Translations under genes and position numbers: made by a program
The notes under the pieces: model-generated
Database searches by the model: none
The model's input: the letters and a program-made list of their open reading frames with translations, nothing else
Told to the model about the DNA's origin: nothing
In this document: in pieces, positions 24,401-32,917 of the stretch
Position numbering within the stretch: position 1 is the first letter of the stretch
How the letters are laid out: every line of letters starts with the position of its first letter
Origin: Parvicella sp963922585
GTDB lineage: Bacteria; Bacteroidota; Bacteroidia; Flavobacteriales_D; Parvicellaceae
Assembly (NCBI GenBank): GCA_963922585.1
Contig: CAWUIK010000010.1
Coordinates: forward strand, 1 to 50,978
Direction of reading: 5' to 3'
Length of the DNA stretch: 50,978 bases

Positions 24401-25317
24401 TTGATGTTACAGCTTTTGGAAATACGATTTATGTAGAAGGAGAAAGAAATGCAGATGTTACTGTAGGAATTTCTTCTCCTGATTATGGTGAAGCAAGTTT
24501 AACTGTCCTGGCAAATAAGGATTTTGAAGCAAGATTCAAAAAAGATGGTTCTGTCTATGGATTCAAAAAAGGAGATGGAATCGTAATTCCTATTATGGGA
24601 ACAGAACCTGAACCACCTACTCCAGAATATTTGAGTGGTTCTGGAAGTGTAGAGGCCATGGATGGACCGACTTACTTAACCAATAGTGTTGCAGATGAAG
24701 CGGGAGGTTTTATAAAAGGAAAAGCAGAACTTTCTTTCAATAGTAAAACCCAACACTTAGTTGCAAATGCTGCAGTTGAAGGAACTAAGCCTATTTGTAT
24801 CAAAGGTGCAATGGCGTTGGATGTTAGCCCTTCAAAGTTTAAACTTGATGTAGGAACAGAATCTGAAAGAATTGAATTATATCCTACTTGTTCTGGGTTC
24901 GGAGGAGGAGGATGGTTCGGTTTGGAACATTCTGCTGAAAATACTAATGTTAAAGTTGGAGTATTCTATGGATGGAAAGCAAGATCAAGTATTGAAATTG
25001 GATCCGATTTTTGTGGAGCAGGTTTGTCAGCAGAAGCTGGTGCAGAATTAGGAGTAAGAGCAGATGTAGACCTTTATCCAGATTTTGCTATTAATGAAGC
25101 TGCAATTTGGTTAGAAATTTATGCAGGTTTATATGCCAACTACTGGTGTTCCGGAGGTAGTGGAAGTATTACTATAGCTTCAGTTTCTTTGAGAGGAGAG
25201 TTAATAGCAAGATTTAGGAATAGTAAAACAAGTGTTGCAGGTACTCTTTCGGGATCAATTAATATTTTAGATATCGTTGAAGAGTCATTTTCAATGGGAT
25301 TCGATCATGAATTTTAA
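18430..25317 (+). CDS. Giant exported repeat protein (2295 aa), TANFOR-like
   Basis: A signal peptide (1-20) is followed by an N-terminal region (about 21-420, Ig/FN3-like strands with PPPVLLQPACQE). That region and the overall size resemble the large TANFOR-domain proteins of Bacteroidota; this link is from memory. Residues about 420-1150 are unassigned beta-rich sequence. Two repeat arrays follow. About 19 units of ~22 residues lie at 21895-23125, with the pattern G-[SYN]-small/hydrophobic alternation such as GSVQFKQGAFDFTVG. About 14 units of ~17 residues lie at 23674-24378, with the pattern DG..xLxLSxDGLxI. Each unit looks like a beta-hairpin. A Cys-containing C-terminal domain (about 2060-2295) ends in Phe. 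No T9SS sorting domain is present. It lies between the barrel gene and the FN3 gene (7 bp to that start). Confidence 0.8.
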   Translation: MRQKLLILLISVLCVGYSNAQQYPTSATVIMPPPHPVYINDYYGIGSNAFQAILNLNDLNELTWDVRLRITVEGEGIRLTSKPSYIPPFPISITKGIPTTLSGSDFAGYFDVNNLNLEGITAASLNQSGKLPEGLYNFCVEILDYNSGTPISSVSCQTIFIFFEPPPVLLQPACQEVVTPSNPQNLYFAWQIAGGASPTIAYNSKYNMELYEVTDNNDDPYFAVANNHALLVYESGYINQTSVTIDAVSAATTPLVAGKKYVWRVRAVDAEEKNIYRNDGFSEWCWFYYGYPSDGVIEMQSPADEHIFGKYDTRSFGWSTSSLAVPGQQFEYSITIKELNENQEPEDAIEFNSVWYQEFFPATSSLNGYGFTLSQEFEVGATYIWQIIAHTETQEVARSEVRTFYAPSLLDKFDAGGTEVKIVTLNGSNLSDIGGVGRIQLSEDPNDFIEFEFEHFNIEDMSGSMFLVGGEATFDLSNRDSIEIEANVSENGKAHLHFTEGKIGTSGLKFKTKLVWKFPHATSDNELRYVVSEENWLAISDNGGFIGELKISQESNYELLELYEFVMKLKTSSKFTIIDELYSLSLDGSLTANNNVKTNDGQPFKIDFTNQNELFYIEFENFSGAVNNGLKPVEGFGLEIYPESAIVDLSESVSPGKLSGNVSWKGIYFSDFQTRFKVDGIDASNQLELYADIDRNVSISGDTELWLSNQGVQFKYDFDLNEEGSSFNKFPTTFKGNIEVKDNNIINSKIEGKIRIPVIHKTELFDFEIPILEEGLGTGYLTQDLTNRDLVFNPFGGENRVNVTIKRAVFADNERLDLEIDAELVGVNATVTGIDDFRVYGNNMIGIGAPNGSKALTTQVTGEYKGFDAQIFSVGAALFNGSYVFSYETQIDMGEGVAGEDGPPILAVSSIEPVGNSVDLPEFGPSNPQPEPSISIPEDTETGQATLTVNEMFISMDNPLVELEGYIKLTNNDPNWGTSFRGGINGALKIPARIEMGSNIIFGDREGTKFWYFDAYFNDRTGLGIQVPPFFNVVAMEGRAYHHMSKTDGEFIVDPNMAFGAALYLQLIDNAQQGALFAIDAGAEIRIESSGDFIFSISGDGSFLNVNRRTGVGGAVASEVAETVVNEAMEAIGPIEFSQSIGGGTLTVKAENLTKGNLTFAKDDYEFSIGGDVGGTPAASFGYSKGDGSVAFNANANGDFGVNFTKGSDNIGIGIEGGNSGYFDFNYDNISLSSDIDVAKATGNVAFGYDDKSIAIGKTESGGYLDLQLSEDIAFNTGFDGSEQSGYLDLKYESNSFGISGNNSTGEGAIALKVDGVEMDFEVNTQEKSGSFKLDVGNTSVAAAAVAEKSGSFSFSNGALSGAVAVDLENQSGLIDYSYDQGNKQFHAEINEGTEGSLKFKHNDLELELHGTTNGEKGGVSYKNGSDELSLEADKQEGTGSILYDIDGEYFAASVQSDTGSVQFKQGAFDFTVGMTNQGSGAILAKNGDKEFNVYANIPNEAASIQAIDGSNEYQASTDFQNNNHNILVKNNGDEYEIQYSPTNQLARYKKGSELDVYAKNEDGNYEVGTTYSGHTVTAAYTDGVKTISYVGSGVEVALSEVDVEVKYSGHSLYVSESELKIDGNTLEQMANSVQYSHKEVMGDVTTIFNINNGDITVQVQKSGNTVDLETNLEFNDGSITLNYSGENYRVFKLSDKYGVEYQDYSGSYENGVVQLSKGSDKQLTVSETSLDLKYENYDIGVTENSFSYADGTNTATISDERLTLTRDEKEVFLSSTECGVKLADDKSLVLTRNSAEIEYENYKAGFAMDDYVHYSDGTRDLALSQDGLLISDDNKSLALLNDNGVPEIQLTTGDDLFEVSKKGFAVEYDGKRYAVNEEEDLKIDIEDDKYILLKSNGASYVQGETSLNVGGDENFLELKHGDQSIALTQDDKIQYTDNTYTAWLSKDLEAQITDGEHTLGIFSETHYLTYTQGDYGFGIRGGSGGNKPGVDVTAFGNTIYVEGERNADVTVGISSPDYGEASLTVLANKDFEARFKKDGSVYGFKKGDGIVIPIMGTEPEPPTPEYLSGSGSVEAMDGPTYLTNSVADEAGGFIKGKAELSFNSKTQHLVANAAVEGTKPICIKGAMALDVSPSKFKLDVGTESERIELYPTCSGFGGGGWFGLEHSAENTNVKVGVFYGWKARSSIEIGSDFCGAGLSAEAGAELGVRADVDLYPDFAINEAAIWLEIYAGLYANYWCSGGSGSITIASVSLRGELIARFRNSKTSVAGTLSGSINILDIVEESFSMGFDHEF

Positions 25318-25324
25318 TATAAGA

Positions 25325-27319
25325 ATGAAAGTAGTTAATATATTAATATCAATATTCATCACTTGTTTTTGTTTTGCGCAAGGCAACAAAAATGTAGCGG
25401 TTTTTATATCCAATGCTGACAAAGGTGACGGTATTTTGGTGAAATGGTTATACAACGAAGTTTATAATCCTGCTGGTTTTGATTTGTATAGAAGTTCGGC
25501 TAATAATAATTGGGAAAAATTAAACAGTTCTCCAATACAATTGAATAAAAATGCTAATACGAATAACTTTGATAAAGAGACAAAAGAATTATTTCAAGTT
25601 ATAACTCAAACACCTCATGAAGAATTCATAACCAATTTAGCAAGAGCATTTGTAATGTTGAAAGCGATTTATAATAATCAGTTTGCATCTGCAATTGGAA
25701 TTCATTATCACGACAAAACGGCTATTAAAGGTAATACATATCAATATAAACTTACAAAAGCGAATGAAAATTCTGAGTTAGCAATCTCTTCCTCTATTAT
25801 TTGTGGTGATTATATTGGTGATTTTGCGCCAAAAGAAGTTAATCTAGATAGAAAAAAGAAGTTTATTGCCATTAATTGGAAGCCTGATGTTTATAGCTAT
25901 TATGGAGTAGATATTTACAGAAAAGAATTAGAAGGTGGTGATTTTTTGAAGTTGACCAAAAAAGGACCCATTGCTATTGATATCAATACTCAAAAAAAAT
26001 TCAAAGCAAGTGATGTATTTTTCGTTGATACTTTAATAGATAATGATAAAGGGTATGTATATAAATTTGCCAGTATAAACTATCTTGGTCAAGTTTCTGA
26101 TTTCTCCCAAGAATATATCGCTGCAATAAAAGATTTTGATCCTCCAGCATCACCGTATACCTTTAAAGTAAGACCTTACTCTGTTGAGCAATTTGTTAGA
26201 CTAACTTGGGAAGCTATTGAAGAACCAGATTTGAATGGATTCAATGTTTATTCTAGTCGAGATCCAGAAGGACAATTTAACAAAATCAATAATACACTTT
26301 TGTCAAAAGATTCAAGAGTTTTTGATACGCCAAATTTACCTGTTGGAGGGCATTATTTCATTGTTTCTGCTGTGGATTTAGCAGGAAATGAAACAACTTC
26401 AGGAATGATGTTTGGTGAAATTCGAGATGTGGAACCCCCTGCTGCACCTACTGGATTAGAATGCAAAGCCGAATCAGGTAAAATCACTTTGTCTTGGAAT
26501 CCTAATTCAGAGGGAGATTTGTTAGGTTATATTATTCAAAAATCACTAAGTGATTCTAATAATTTGGACAACAAATATGTTAGGCTTAACGATAAGGTTT
26601 TGAAAGAAACTTCCTTTGAAATTGTTCTTCCAAAAAATGTAAAGAATGAATTTGTGTATAGAATTTTAGCAGTTGATACTTTATTTAATATCAGTAAACC
26701 TTCAATTAATTCTTTGGCGCAAATGCCTGATGTAACTCCTCCTAAAAGCCCAGTGATTTCATCAATAAATACTCATAATGAAATCATACAGCCAGTGGTG
26801 AAATGGATAAAAAATGTTGATGAAGATTTAGCAGGTTATAAATTGTTGAGAAAATCTAAAGATGATTCAATTTTTGTTCAAGTAAACTTTAGTATGATTC
26901 CTTCTGATGTAACTGAATATATCGATAGATCGGCAGAAAAAGGGATTAGTTATGAATATGTTTTAAAATCAATCGACTTTACTGGAAATGAATCTGAAAA
27001 TTCCAATCGAGTTTCATTTGCTTTAGCTAAAGAGAAGTCTGAATCCTCAGTTGAAATAATTAAGTCTTTGTACAATGCCAAGAGAAAAGAAATTCAATTT
27101 GAATGGAAATGGAATGGCGAAGAGAATCCAAAGGGATATGTAGTTTATATGATGTCCAATGATGGTATATTAAAACCTGTTACTGGTCTCAATCAAGAAA
27201 ATAATTTAAAAATAAAACAAACATTAGAAGAGAAAACTAAATTTGAAGTAAGAGCATATACTTTGGATGGTCAGATAATAAAATCAAAACTTTTTGTAAT
27301 AGAAGCAACTAAAAATTAA
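25325..27319 (+). CDS. Exported fibronectin type III repeat protein
   Basis: This is a 664-residue secreted or surface protein. The frame is open from an ATG at 25277, but MKVVNILISIFITCFCFAQG beginning at 25325 is a clear signal peptide and avoids overlap with the upstream gene, so it is preferred. At least three FN3-like domains are seen at about 270-365 (FNVYSSRDPEG), 375-475 (APTGLECKAESGKITLSW) and 480-575 (VVKWIKNVDEDLAGYKLLRK). Weaker similar units occur at both ends, and VDLAGNE/DFTGNESE loops recur. There is no T9SS sorting domain and no catalytic motif. FN3 arrays usually act as spacers or binding modules. The tail-collar-like gene starts 14 bp later. Confidence 0.82.
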   Translation: MKVVNILISIFITCFCFAQGNKNVAVFISNADKGDGILVKWLYNEVYNPAGFDLYRSSANNNWEKLNSSPIQLNKNANTNNFDKETKELFQVITQTPHEEFITNLARAFVMLKAIYNNQFASAIGIHYHDKTAIKGNTYQYKLTKANENSELAISSSIICGDYIGDFAPKEVNLDRKKKFIAINWKPDVYSYYGVDIYRKELEGGDFLKLTKKGPIAIDINTQKKFKASDVFFVDTLIDNDKGYVYKFASINYLGQVSDFSQEYIAAIKDFDPPASPYTFKVRPYSVEQFVRLTWEAIEEPDLNGFNVYSSRDPEGQFNKINNTLLSKDSRVFDTPNLPVGGHYFIVSAVDLAGNETTSGMMFGEIRDVEPPAAPTGLECKAESGKITLSWNPNSEGDLLGYIIQKSLSDSNNLDNKYVRLNDKVLKETSFEIVLPKNVKNEFVYRILAVDTLFNISKPSINSLAQMPDVTPPKSPVISSINTHNEIIQPVVKWIKNVDEDLAGYKLLRKSKDDSIFVQVNFSMIPSDVTEYIDRSAEKGISYEYVLKSIDFTGNESENSNRVSFALAKEKSESSVEIIKSLYNAKRKEIQFEWKWNGEENPKGYVVYMMSNDGILKPVTGLNQENNLKIKQTLEEKTKFEVRAYTLDGQIIKSKLFVIEATKN

Positions 27320-27333
27320 AAAACACTAGAAAT

Positions 27334-28560
27334 ATGAAAGCAAAAATAAAAATTGCATTGTGTACAGCGTTATTAACCTCTGGAATTCAAATGTTTTCTC
27401 AAGTAGGTATTGGAATCGCCAATCCTAGTCAATATTCAATACTGGATTTAACACAAACGGGAACTGTCAAAGGTTTGTTATTACCCGTAGATCTTATTAC
27501 CCCGAGTGATGCACCACCACGACCTATAGGAATGATTGTATACTTTAATGACCAAGTCTATGTTAAACAAACAGGTGGTTACAACGCAATGAATCCATGG
27601 AAGTATAAATTTAATGGTAATACTGCTGAGGATATTACTTTTAACCCTACTTCAATGATAGGAGTAGGAATAGGAGTTAATACTGGTAATATATTCGGAA
27701 ACTTACATGTTTCAGCTACTGGTAAAGATGTCAATGCAGCGGCTAATTCATCTACTTCAGCAGCATTTTTTATTGGAAATGCAACTTCTGCCACACATAT
27801 GATTTTTGATGCAGATGAAATTATGGTAAAAGCAACCAATACTACTGGAGGATTATTAAAATTGCAAGAAGAAGATGGAAGTATTAGAATTGGTAGTAAT
27901 AGACTTGAGAATGTTGATTCAGCAGTGGTGCATTTAAATACTAGAATTGGTTCAACAGCAAATTCGAAAACTTTAACAGTTCATGGAAACATTGATACCA
28001 AAGCTAAAATCAAGGAAAATGGAAATGATTTATTACCAAGAGGTTCTGTAATAGCCTTTTTTGGGGCTGCTGTTCCAGCAGGTTGGGCTTTATGCGATGG
28101 TCGATACTATGACCCTAATAACAATGCCAATGCAAGTGCAACACCTGTTGCGGGATATGTTCTTACTCCCAACCTTAACGGAAGAACAATAATTGGGGTA
28201 GGAAATAATGGTGAAACAACTTACACTTATAATACTCCTGGTGGACTTGATAATAGGCCATTAGTAGCTGGAAATATACCAAATCATCAACATACAGGAA
28301 GTACTAATAACGATGGAGCACACAGCCATACTGGTTTAAGAGCAAACTTGGTCGATAATGATGATAATGATGATACGTTTTGTGCTATAGGTTATTCATG
28401 CGGAAGTGACCCAAGCGGACCTCAATCACCAGGATCAGTTGCTAGTACTGGCTCTAATCACACACATGGTATTACGCTAAATACTTGTACTAATTGTGGA
28501 ACTACACCTGTAAACGTAGTATCTAAACACCTTGTTTTGAGATATATCATGAAATTATAA
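27334..28560 (+). CDS. Exported phage tail-collar-like protein
   Basis: This 408-residue protein has a signal peptide ending near MFSQ. The start of the mature part, VGIGIANPSQYSILDLTQTG, is a motif common to exported tail-fibre-like proteins of Bacteroidota. The C-terminal half holds a phage tail-collar module: GSVIAFFGAAVPAGWALCDGR at about 233-253, then TPNLNGRTIIGVG, and a His-rich stretch NHQHTG...AHSHTG...NHTHG. In phage tail fibres such HxH pairs bind metal ions that knit a trimer together. It is not phage: it is exported, surrounded by surface-protein genes, and has no phage neighbours. A trimeric surface fibre tip is a reasonable inference. It lacks a T9SS sorting domain. Confidence 0.85.
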   Translation: MKAKIKIALCTALLTSGIQMFSQVGIGIANPSQYSILDLTQTGTVKGLLLPVDLITPSDAPPRPIGMIVYFNDQVYVKQTGGYNAMNPWKYKFNGNTAEDITFNPTSMIGVGIGVNTGNIFGNLHVSATGKDVNAAANSSTSAAFFIGNATSATHMIFDADEIMVKATNTTGGLLKLQEEDGSIRIGSNRLENVDSAVVHLNTRIGSTANSKTLTVHGNIDTKAKIKENGNDLLPRGSVIAFFGAAVPAGWALCDGRYYDPNNNANASATPVAGYVLTPNLNGRTIIGVGNNGETTYTYNTPGGLDNRPLVAGNIPNHQHTGSTNNDGAHSHTGLRANLVDNDDNDDTFCAIGYSCGSDPSGPQSPGSVASTGSNHTHGITLNTCTNCGTTPVNVVSKHLVLRYIMKL

Positions 28561-28584
28561 AACTTTTAATGAAAAGCATAGCTT

Positions 28585-31500
28585 ATGATTCATTTAATAA
28601 AAATAGTATTGATTTTTACCTGTTGGGTCGGAATTGGTTTTACTGCATTTACTCAAATAAACCATACCATTCATATAGGTGAAATTTTTAAAATTAGCAA
28701 TGGTACAAGTATCTATTTCATTGGCGATTTTACTGATAGTTCTTCCAGTAATTGGGTAGTAAACGAAGGGGATATGTACTTTAATGGGGATTTATTTAAT
28801 AATGGAACTAAGAATATTTTTGGTGCCATCAACACTGAAGGAAGAGAACATATCATTGGAACAACATCACAAATTTCAGGTACTGATACAATTTATTTTC
28901 ATAATTTAGAAATCAATAAAAACTTAAACACAGATACTGTTATTCTTAATAAATTTGTTATTGTAAATGACAGTTTACTTTTAACCAATGGAGATATTTT
29001 ACTCAATGATTCACTTGAATTAAGATTTGTTGGTGGTTCTCCTTCTGTTTCTTCACCAAATGGGGGGCTTCTTAATGAAACAGATGCATCGAGAGTTTAT
29101 GGTCCAAGTTATATCAAGGTAACAAATGTTGATTGGTCTTCTATTGGTACTAAATCCTTCCAAAATCTTAAGAACGTAGGTATCGGCTTAGAGGTCTTAG
29201 ATTATTTAGGAACCAATAAGCCATTGATTTACAGATATAATGTTACTCAAGAATGTGGAGGTAATACCGGGTCTATTCAAAGAACTTTTAATTTCAAAAA
29301 TATAAGTCAACCAGGAGATATAAATAATATCTCATTAAGATACTTAATACCTTCAGAGCAAGGATTTTTACCAAATGCAGATAGTATAAGTGTTTATTAT
29401 ACAAATGATAACAGAGACAATTGGTCAGATATTGGAGGAACTTATGGCACTAATACTGTTACGAATTCAACAACGATCAAACAAATAAACAATATTTCTT
29501 ACGTTACGGGAGCAAAAGATTCATGTGATTATTTACCCTTTATTCAGTTCAATCAAGTAAACTTAAACGTAGTTCCTACAGATACATTGATAGGTGTTAC
29601 AACCGCTCAATCTTGTGACTTTTCTGATGTAAATGTTCAAGTAATTGGTGATCCTGGAAGGTATTATTGGATTTTACCTTCTGGTTCTTTAATTCCTTCT
29701 GATAGTGGAACCTATCATACTTTTTCTACTTTAGGTACATATACTTTAGTTCTTGAAGACAGAAGAGGTTGTATTGGAAGAAGAGATTTGGTTGTATCTT
29801 CTGCTCCCAATGGAAATGCTGATTTTTCATTCACTTCACCTAGTTTATGTGATGGAGTTCAATTTAATTTTGTCCCAGATTCTGCTAATATTCCAGCATA
29901 TACTTATGAATGGGATATGGACAATAATGGAACTTTTGAGACAAATGCTTACCAAGTCAATAGTTTTACTTTTCCGTCTTCTGGTGTCTATTCAGTAGGT
30001 CTTAAAGTGACGACTGATATTGGTTGTTCTGTTTCTTCAAATGAACAAATTATTATCCAACCCATACCCGTTGCTAGTTTTACAGCAAGTTCTGCATGTC
30101 CCGGAGCGCCTATTATTTTTAACAATACGAGTACAGCAAATCCGCTTGCCGGTGTAAGTTTAAATTGGGATTTCGACAACAATGGTTCAGTTGATGCAAC
30201 CACCAATGGAAATGGAAGCGGTACAGGAGGTAATACAAGTCATATATTTAATGCGGAGGGATCATATACTGTAGCTTTAACTGCTAGTTCTAATGGTTGT
30301 ACCTCTTTACCTTATTCTGCTCCAGTTATAGTGCATCCATTGCCTGCTCCAGATTTTACTTTCACTAATGCATGTGAAAGTCAACCTGTGCAATTTACCA
30401 ATGCTTCTTTGATTTCTGATTTTTCAACCATGACGTATCAATGGAATTTTAATCATCCTATTGGTCCAAATTCTTCTTTGACAAATCCTAGTTTTACATA
30501 TACAAGCTCAACTTCTTACGCTGTTTCACTTACTGCAACAAGTTCGAATGGGTGTGTAAATGATACCACTATTATAGTTGATATAGATGAAAATCCAGTA
30601 GCAGACTTCAATTTTGTTAATGCATGTATCAACAATGCAATATCATTTGCAGATAATTCCTCTATTGGTAATGGTACTTTGAGTACTTGGAATTGGAATT
30701 TTGGAAATTCTAATACATCTTCAAATCAAAATGATACTCAAACTTATACTTTAGCTGGTAACTATAATGTTTCTTTGGTAGTATCTACAACTCAAGGATG
30801 TACGGACTCGATTACAAAGTCAGTAACGGTTTTTGACGGTCCATCACCTTCTTATTCTGTTATTGATGTTTGTGAAGGAAATTCTACCACTTTTATCAAC
30901 ACATCTACTAATGCAGTTTCTTATGAATGGACACTTCCAAGTTTGGGTCAGACTTCAACTAATTTAAGTCCTTCGTTTTCTTTCAATAACTCTGGATGGC
31001 ATGTTGCCGAATTAGAAGCTACATCTTCTAATGGTTGTGTTGGGAATTTTATTGATTCTGTTCAGGTATTTCCGCTTCCTAACATTGGTTTAGGAGCAAA
31101 CAATACAACTTGTGGGACAAGTTTTGTCTTAGATGCTTCAGATGGTGGAAATAATGCTGGTGCAACATACTTTTGGAATACGGGAGCAGCAACTCCTCAA
31201 TTTACAGCAACATTCAATGGAAATTTTGATGTTACAGTAACTTCGACAAATGGATGTATAGCAAATGAATCTACGACAGTAACTTTGAATTCAGCAGTAG
31301 TTCCTAATATATCAAATCAAAGTGCATGTGATTTAGTGGTTTTAGATGCTGGATATCCAGGTCCTACAACTCAATATGCATGGACTGGTCCAAATGGTTT
31401 TACAGCTACTACTCAAACTATAAATGTTACAACATTGGGGACTTCAACTTATTCTGTAACTGTAATTGATCAAAATGGGTGTACAGGTTCTGCAAGTGCT

Positions 31501-32913
31501 AACTTAGTTATTTCTACTAGTTCTCCAGTTAATTTTGGACCTGATCAAGTCAAATGTGTTGGAGATGTAGTTACTTTAGATGCAGGTACTCCAGGTTCTA
31601 CTTATGCTTGGAATACTTCTGCTACTACACAAACAATAGATGTTACTCAAGATGGTTTTTATTCTGTTGTTTTAACTAATGCAGCAGGTTGTATATCTGG
31701 AGATACTATTCAGTTTACTTTCAATACTTCTCCCATTGTCAATTTAGGAAATGATGCCTCTTATTGTGTAACACATCAATTAAATGCATTTTCTGCCAAT
31801 TCTTCGTATTTGTGGAATGACTTATCAGTACAACCCAATATTACTGTTACATCTTCAGGTCAATATTTTGTAGAAGTTACTAATACTAATACTGGATGTG
31901 TTGCTTCAGATACAATTAACTTGGTTATCAACCCGCTACCAATTGTGAATTTAGGTAACGATACTATATTATGTAGTTATCAAAATTTATTGATAGAATC
32001 CAATGTTCCTGCTGTTTCTTATAATTGGAATACAGGAGAAACCACTCCAAATATTACAGTGGCTAGTTCAGGATTATACAGTGTAGAGGTAATAGATGCT
32101 AATGGATGTGAAAATTCTGATCAAATTAATGTGCTTGTAAATCCAATTTTTTCAATAGATCTTGGAGTTGACAGACCGTTTTGTGAGGGATCTACTGTAA
32201 TTCTAGATTTAGATACAGTTTTTACTAATGCTACTTATCAATGGTATGATGATTCTGGAATTCTAGGTAATGCTTCAATTTATTCTGTTTTAGATACTGG
32301 AGTTATCTACTTAGATGTAGTGAATCAGTTTGGTTGTGAAGCAACAGATTCTATTACCATTCTTCCCTCAAACCTTTCATTGTTTGCAGTGTTTTTAGCC
32401 GATAGTGAAGTTTTAGCTGAGGATTCAATTATTTTTATTGATCTTTCTTACCCAAAACCTTATGAATTAGAATGGGACATGGGGAATGGTTTTACAACAA
32501 CAGATTCAGTTCCAATTTATGCCTATTTTGTTCCAGGAGATTACGATGTATCTTTAACTGTAGATAATGGTTTTTGTCAATCTATTAGAACAAAAACTAT
32601 AACCGTATCTCCAATCAAAACTAATGACCCACAATTTGAAGTTCCTAATTTGTATTCAACAATTGAAAGTTTGGTGTTGTATCCAAATCCCAACAATGGA
32701 GATTTTAATCTAAAAATCAAAATGACGGAAGAAAGTACAGTACAAGTGGATATTTTCAATTTGATGGGACAACAAGTTTTTAATGAAAGATTTGTTACAC
32801 AAGAAACGATAAGAAACTACTCGCTAAATAATTTAAGAGCAGGAGCATATATTGTAAGAGTAATGTCTGGAAAAGAAAGTAAAAGTTTAAAATTTATAAA
32901 AATAAATCATTAA
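28585..32913 (+). CDS. PKD-domain surface protein with T9SS type A sorting domain
   Basis: This 1442-residue protein is exported by a signal peptide (1-25). Residues up to about 400 are beta-rich and unassigned. Five PKD-like domains follow (about 409-828), with signatures such as YEWDMDNNG, LNWDFDNNG and WNWNFGN. Next are five or six Ig-like units (about 832-1255) with the recurring YxWNTGxTTxxIxVTxxGxYSV pattern, and one more PKD-like domain near 1262-1340. The C-terminal ~75 residues are a type A T9SS sorting domain (LYPNPNNGDF, IFNLMGQQV, GAYIVRV). T9SS carries such proteins across the outer membrane and usually links them to A-LPS. It probably acts as a long adhesive or structural filament. 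Confidence 0.9.
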   Translation: MIHLIKIVLIFTCWVGIGFTAFTQINHTIHIGEIFKISNGTSIYFIGDFTDSSSSNWVVNEGDMYFNGDLFNNGTKNIFGAINTEGREHIIGTTSQISGTDTIYFHNLEINKNLNTDTVILNKFVIVNDSLLLTNGDILLNDSLELRFVGGSPSVSSPNGGLLNETDASRVYGPSYIKVTNVDWSSIGTKSFQNLKNVGIGLEVLDYLGTNKPLIYRYNVTQECGGNTGSIQRTFNFKNISQPGDINNISLRYLIPSEQGFLPNADSISVYYTNDNRDNWSDIGGTYGTNTVTNSTTIKQINNISYVTGAKDSCDYLPFIQFNQVNLNVVPTDTLIGVTTAQSCDFSDVNVQVIGDPGRYYWILPSGSLIPSDSGTYHTFSTLGTYTLVLEDRRGCIGRRDLVVSSAPNGNADFSFTSPSLCDGVQFNFVPDSANIPAYTYEWDMDNNGTFETNAYQVNSFTFPSSGVYSVGLKVTTDIGCSVSSNEQIIIQPIPVASFTASSACPGAPIIFNNTSTANPLAGVSLNWDFDNNGSVDATTNGNGSGTGGNTSHIFNAEGSYTVALTASSNGCTSLPYSAPVIVHPLPAPDFTFTNACESQPVQFTNASLISDFSTMTYQWNFNHPIGPNSSLTNPSFTYTSSTSYAVSLTATSSNGCVNDTTIIVDIDENPVADFNFVNACINNAISFADNSSIGNGTLSTWNWNFGNSNTSSNQNDTQTYTLAGNYNVSLVVSTTQGCTDSITKSVTVFDGPSPSYSVIDVCEGNSTTFINTSTNAVSYEWTLPSLGQTSTNLSPSFSFNNSGWHVAELEATSSNGCVGNFIDSVQVFPLPNIGLGANNTTCGTSFVLDASDGGNNAGATYFWNTGAATPQFTATFNGNFDVTVTSTNGCIANESTTVTLNSAVVPNISNQSACDLVVLDAGYPGPTTQYAWTGPNGFTATTQTINVTTLGTSTYSVTVIDQNGCTGSASANLVISTSSPVNFGPDQVKCVGDVVTLDAGTPGSTYAWNTSATTQTIDVTQDGFYSVVLTNAAGCISGDTIQFTFNTSPIVNLGNDASYCVTHQLNAFSANSSYLWNDLSVQPNITVTSSGQYFVEVTNTNTGCVASDTINLVINPLPIVNLGNDTILCSYQNLLIESNVPAVSYNWNTGETTPNITVASSGLYSVEVIDANGCENSDQINVLVNPIFSIDLGVDRPFCEGSTVILDLDTVFTNATYQWYDDSGILGNASIYSVLDTGVIYLDVVNQFGCEATDSITILPSNLSLFAVFLADSEVLAEDSIIFIDLSYPKPYELEWDMGNGFTTTDSVPIYAYFVPGDYDVSLTVDNGFCQSIRTKTITVSPIKTNDPQFEVPNLYSTIESLVLYPNPNNGDFNLKIKMTEESTVQVDIFNLMGQQVFNERFVTQETIRNYSLNNLRAGAYIVRVMSGKESKSLKFIKINH

Positions 32914-32917
32914 TTTA

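Noticed and set aside
25277..25324. Longer start of the FN3 protein, overlapping the previous gene
   Set aside because: The signal peptide starts cleanly at 25325.
27334..28560. Prophage remnant
   Set aside because: Only the tail-collar motif is phage-like. The protein has a signal peptide and sits in an operon of surface proteins with no phage structural, integrase or lysis genes.
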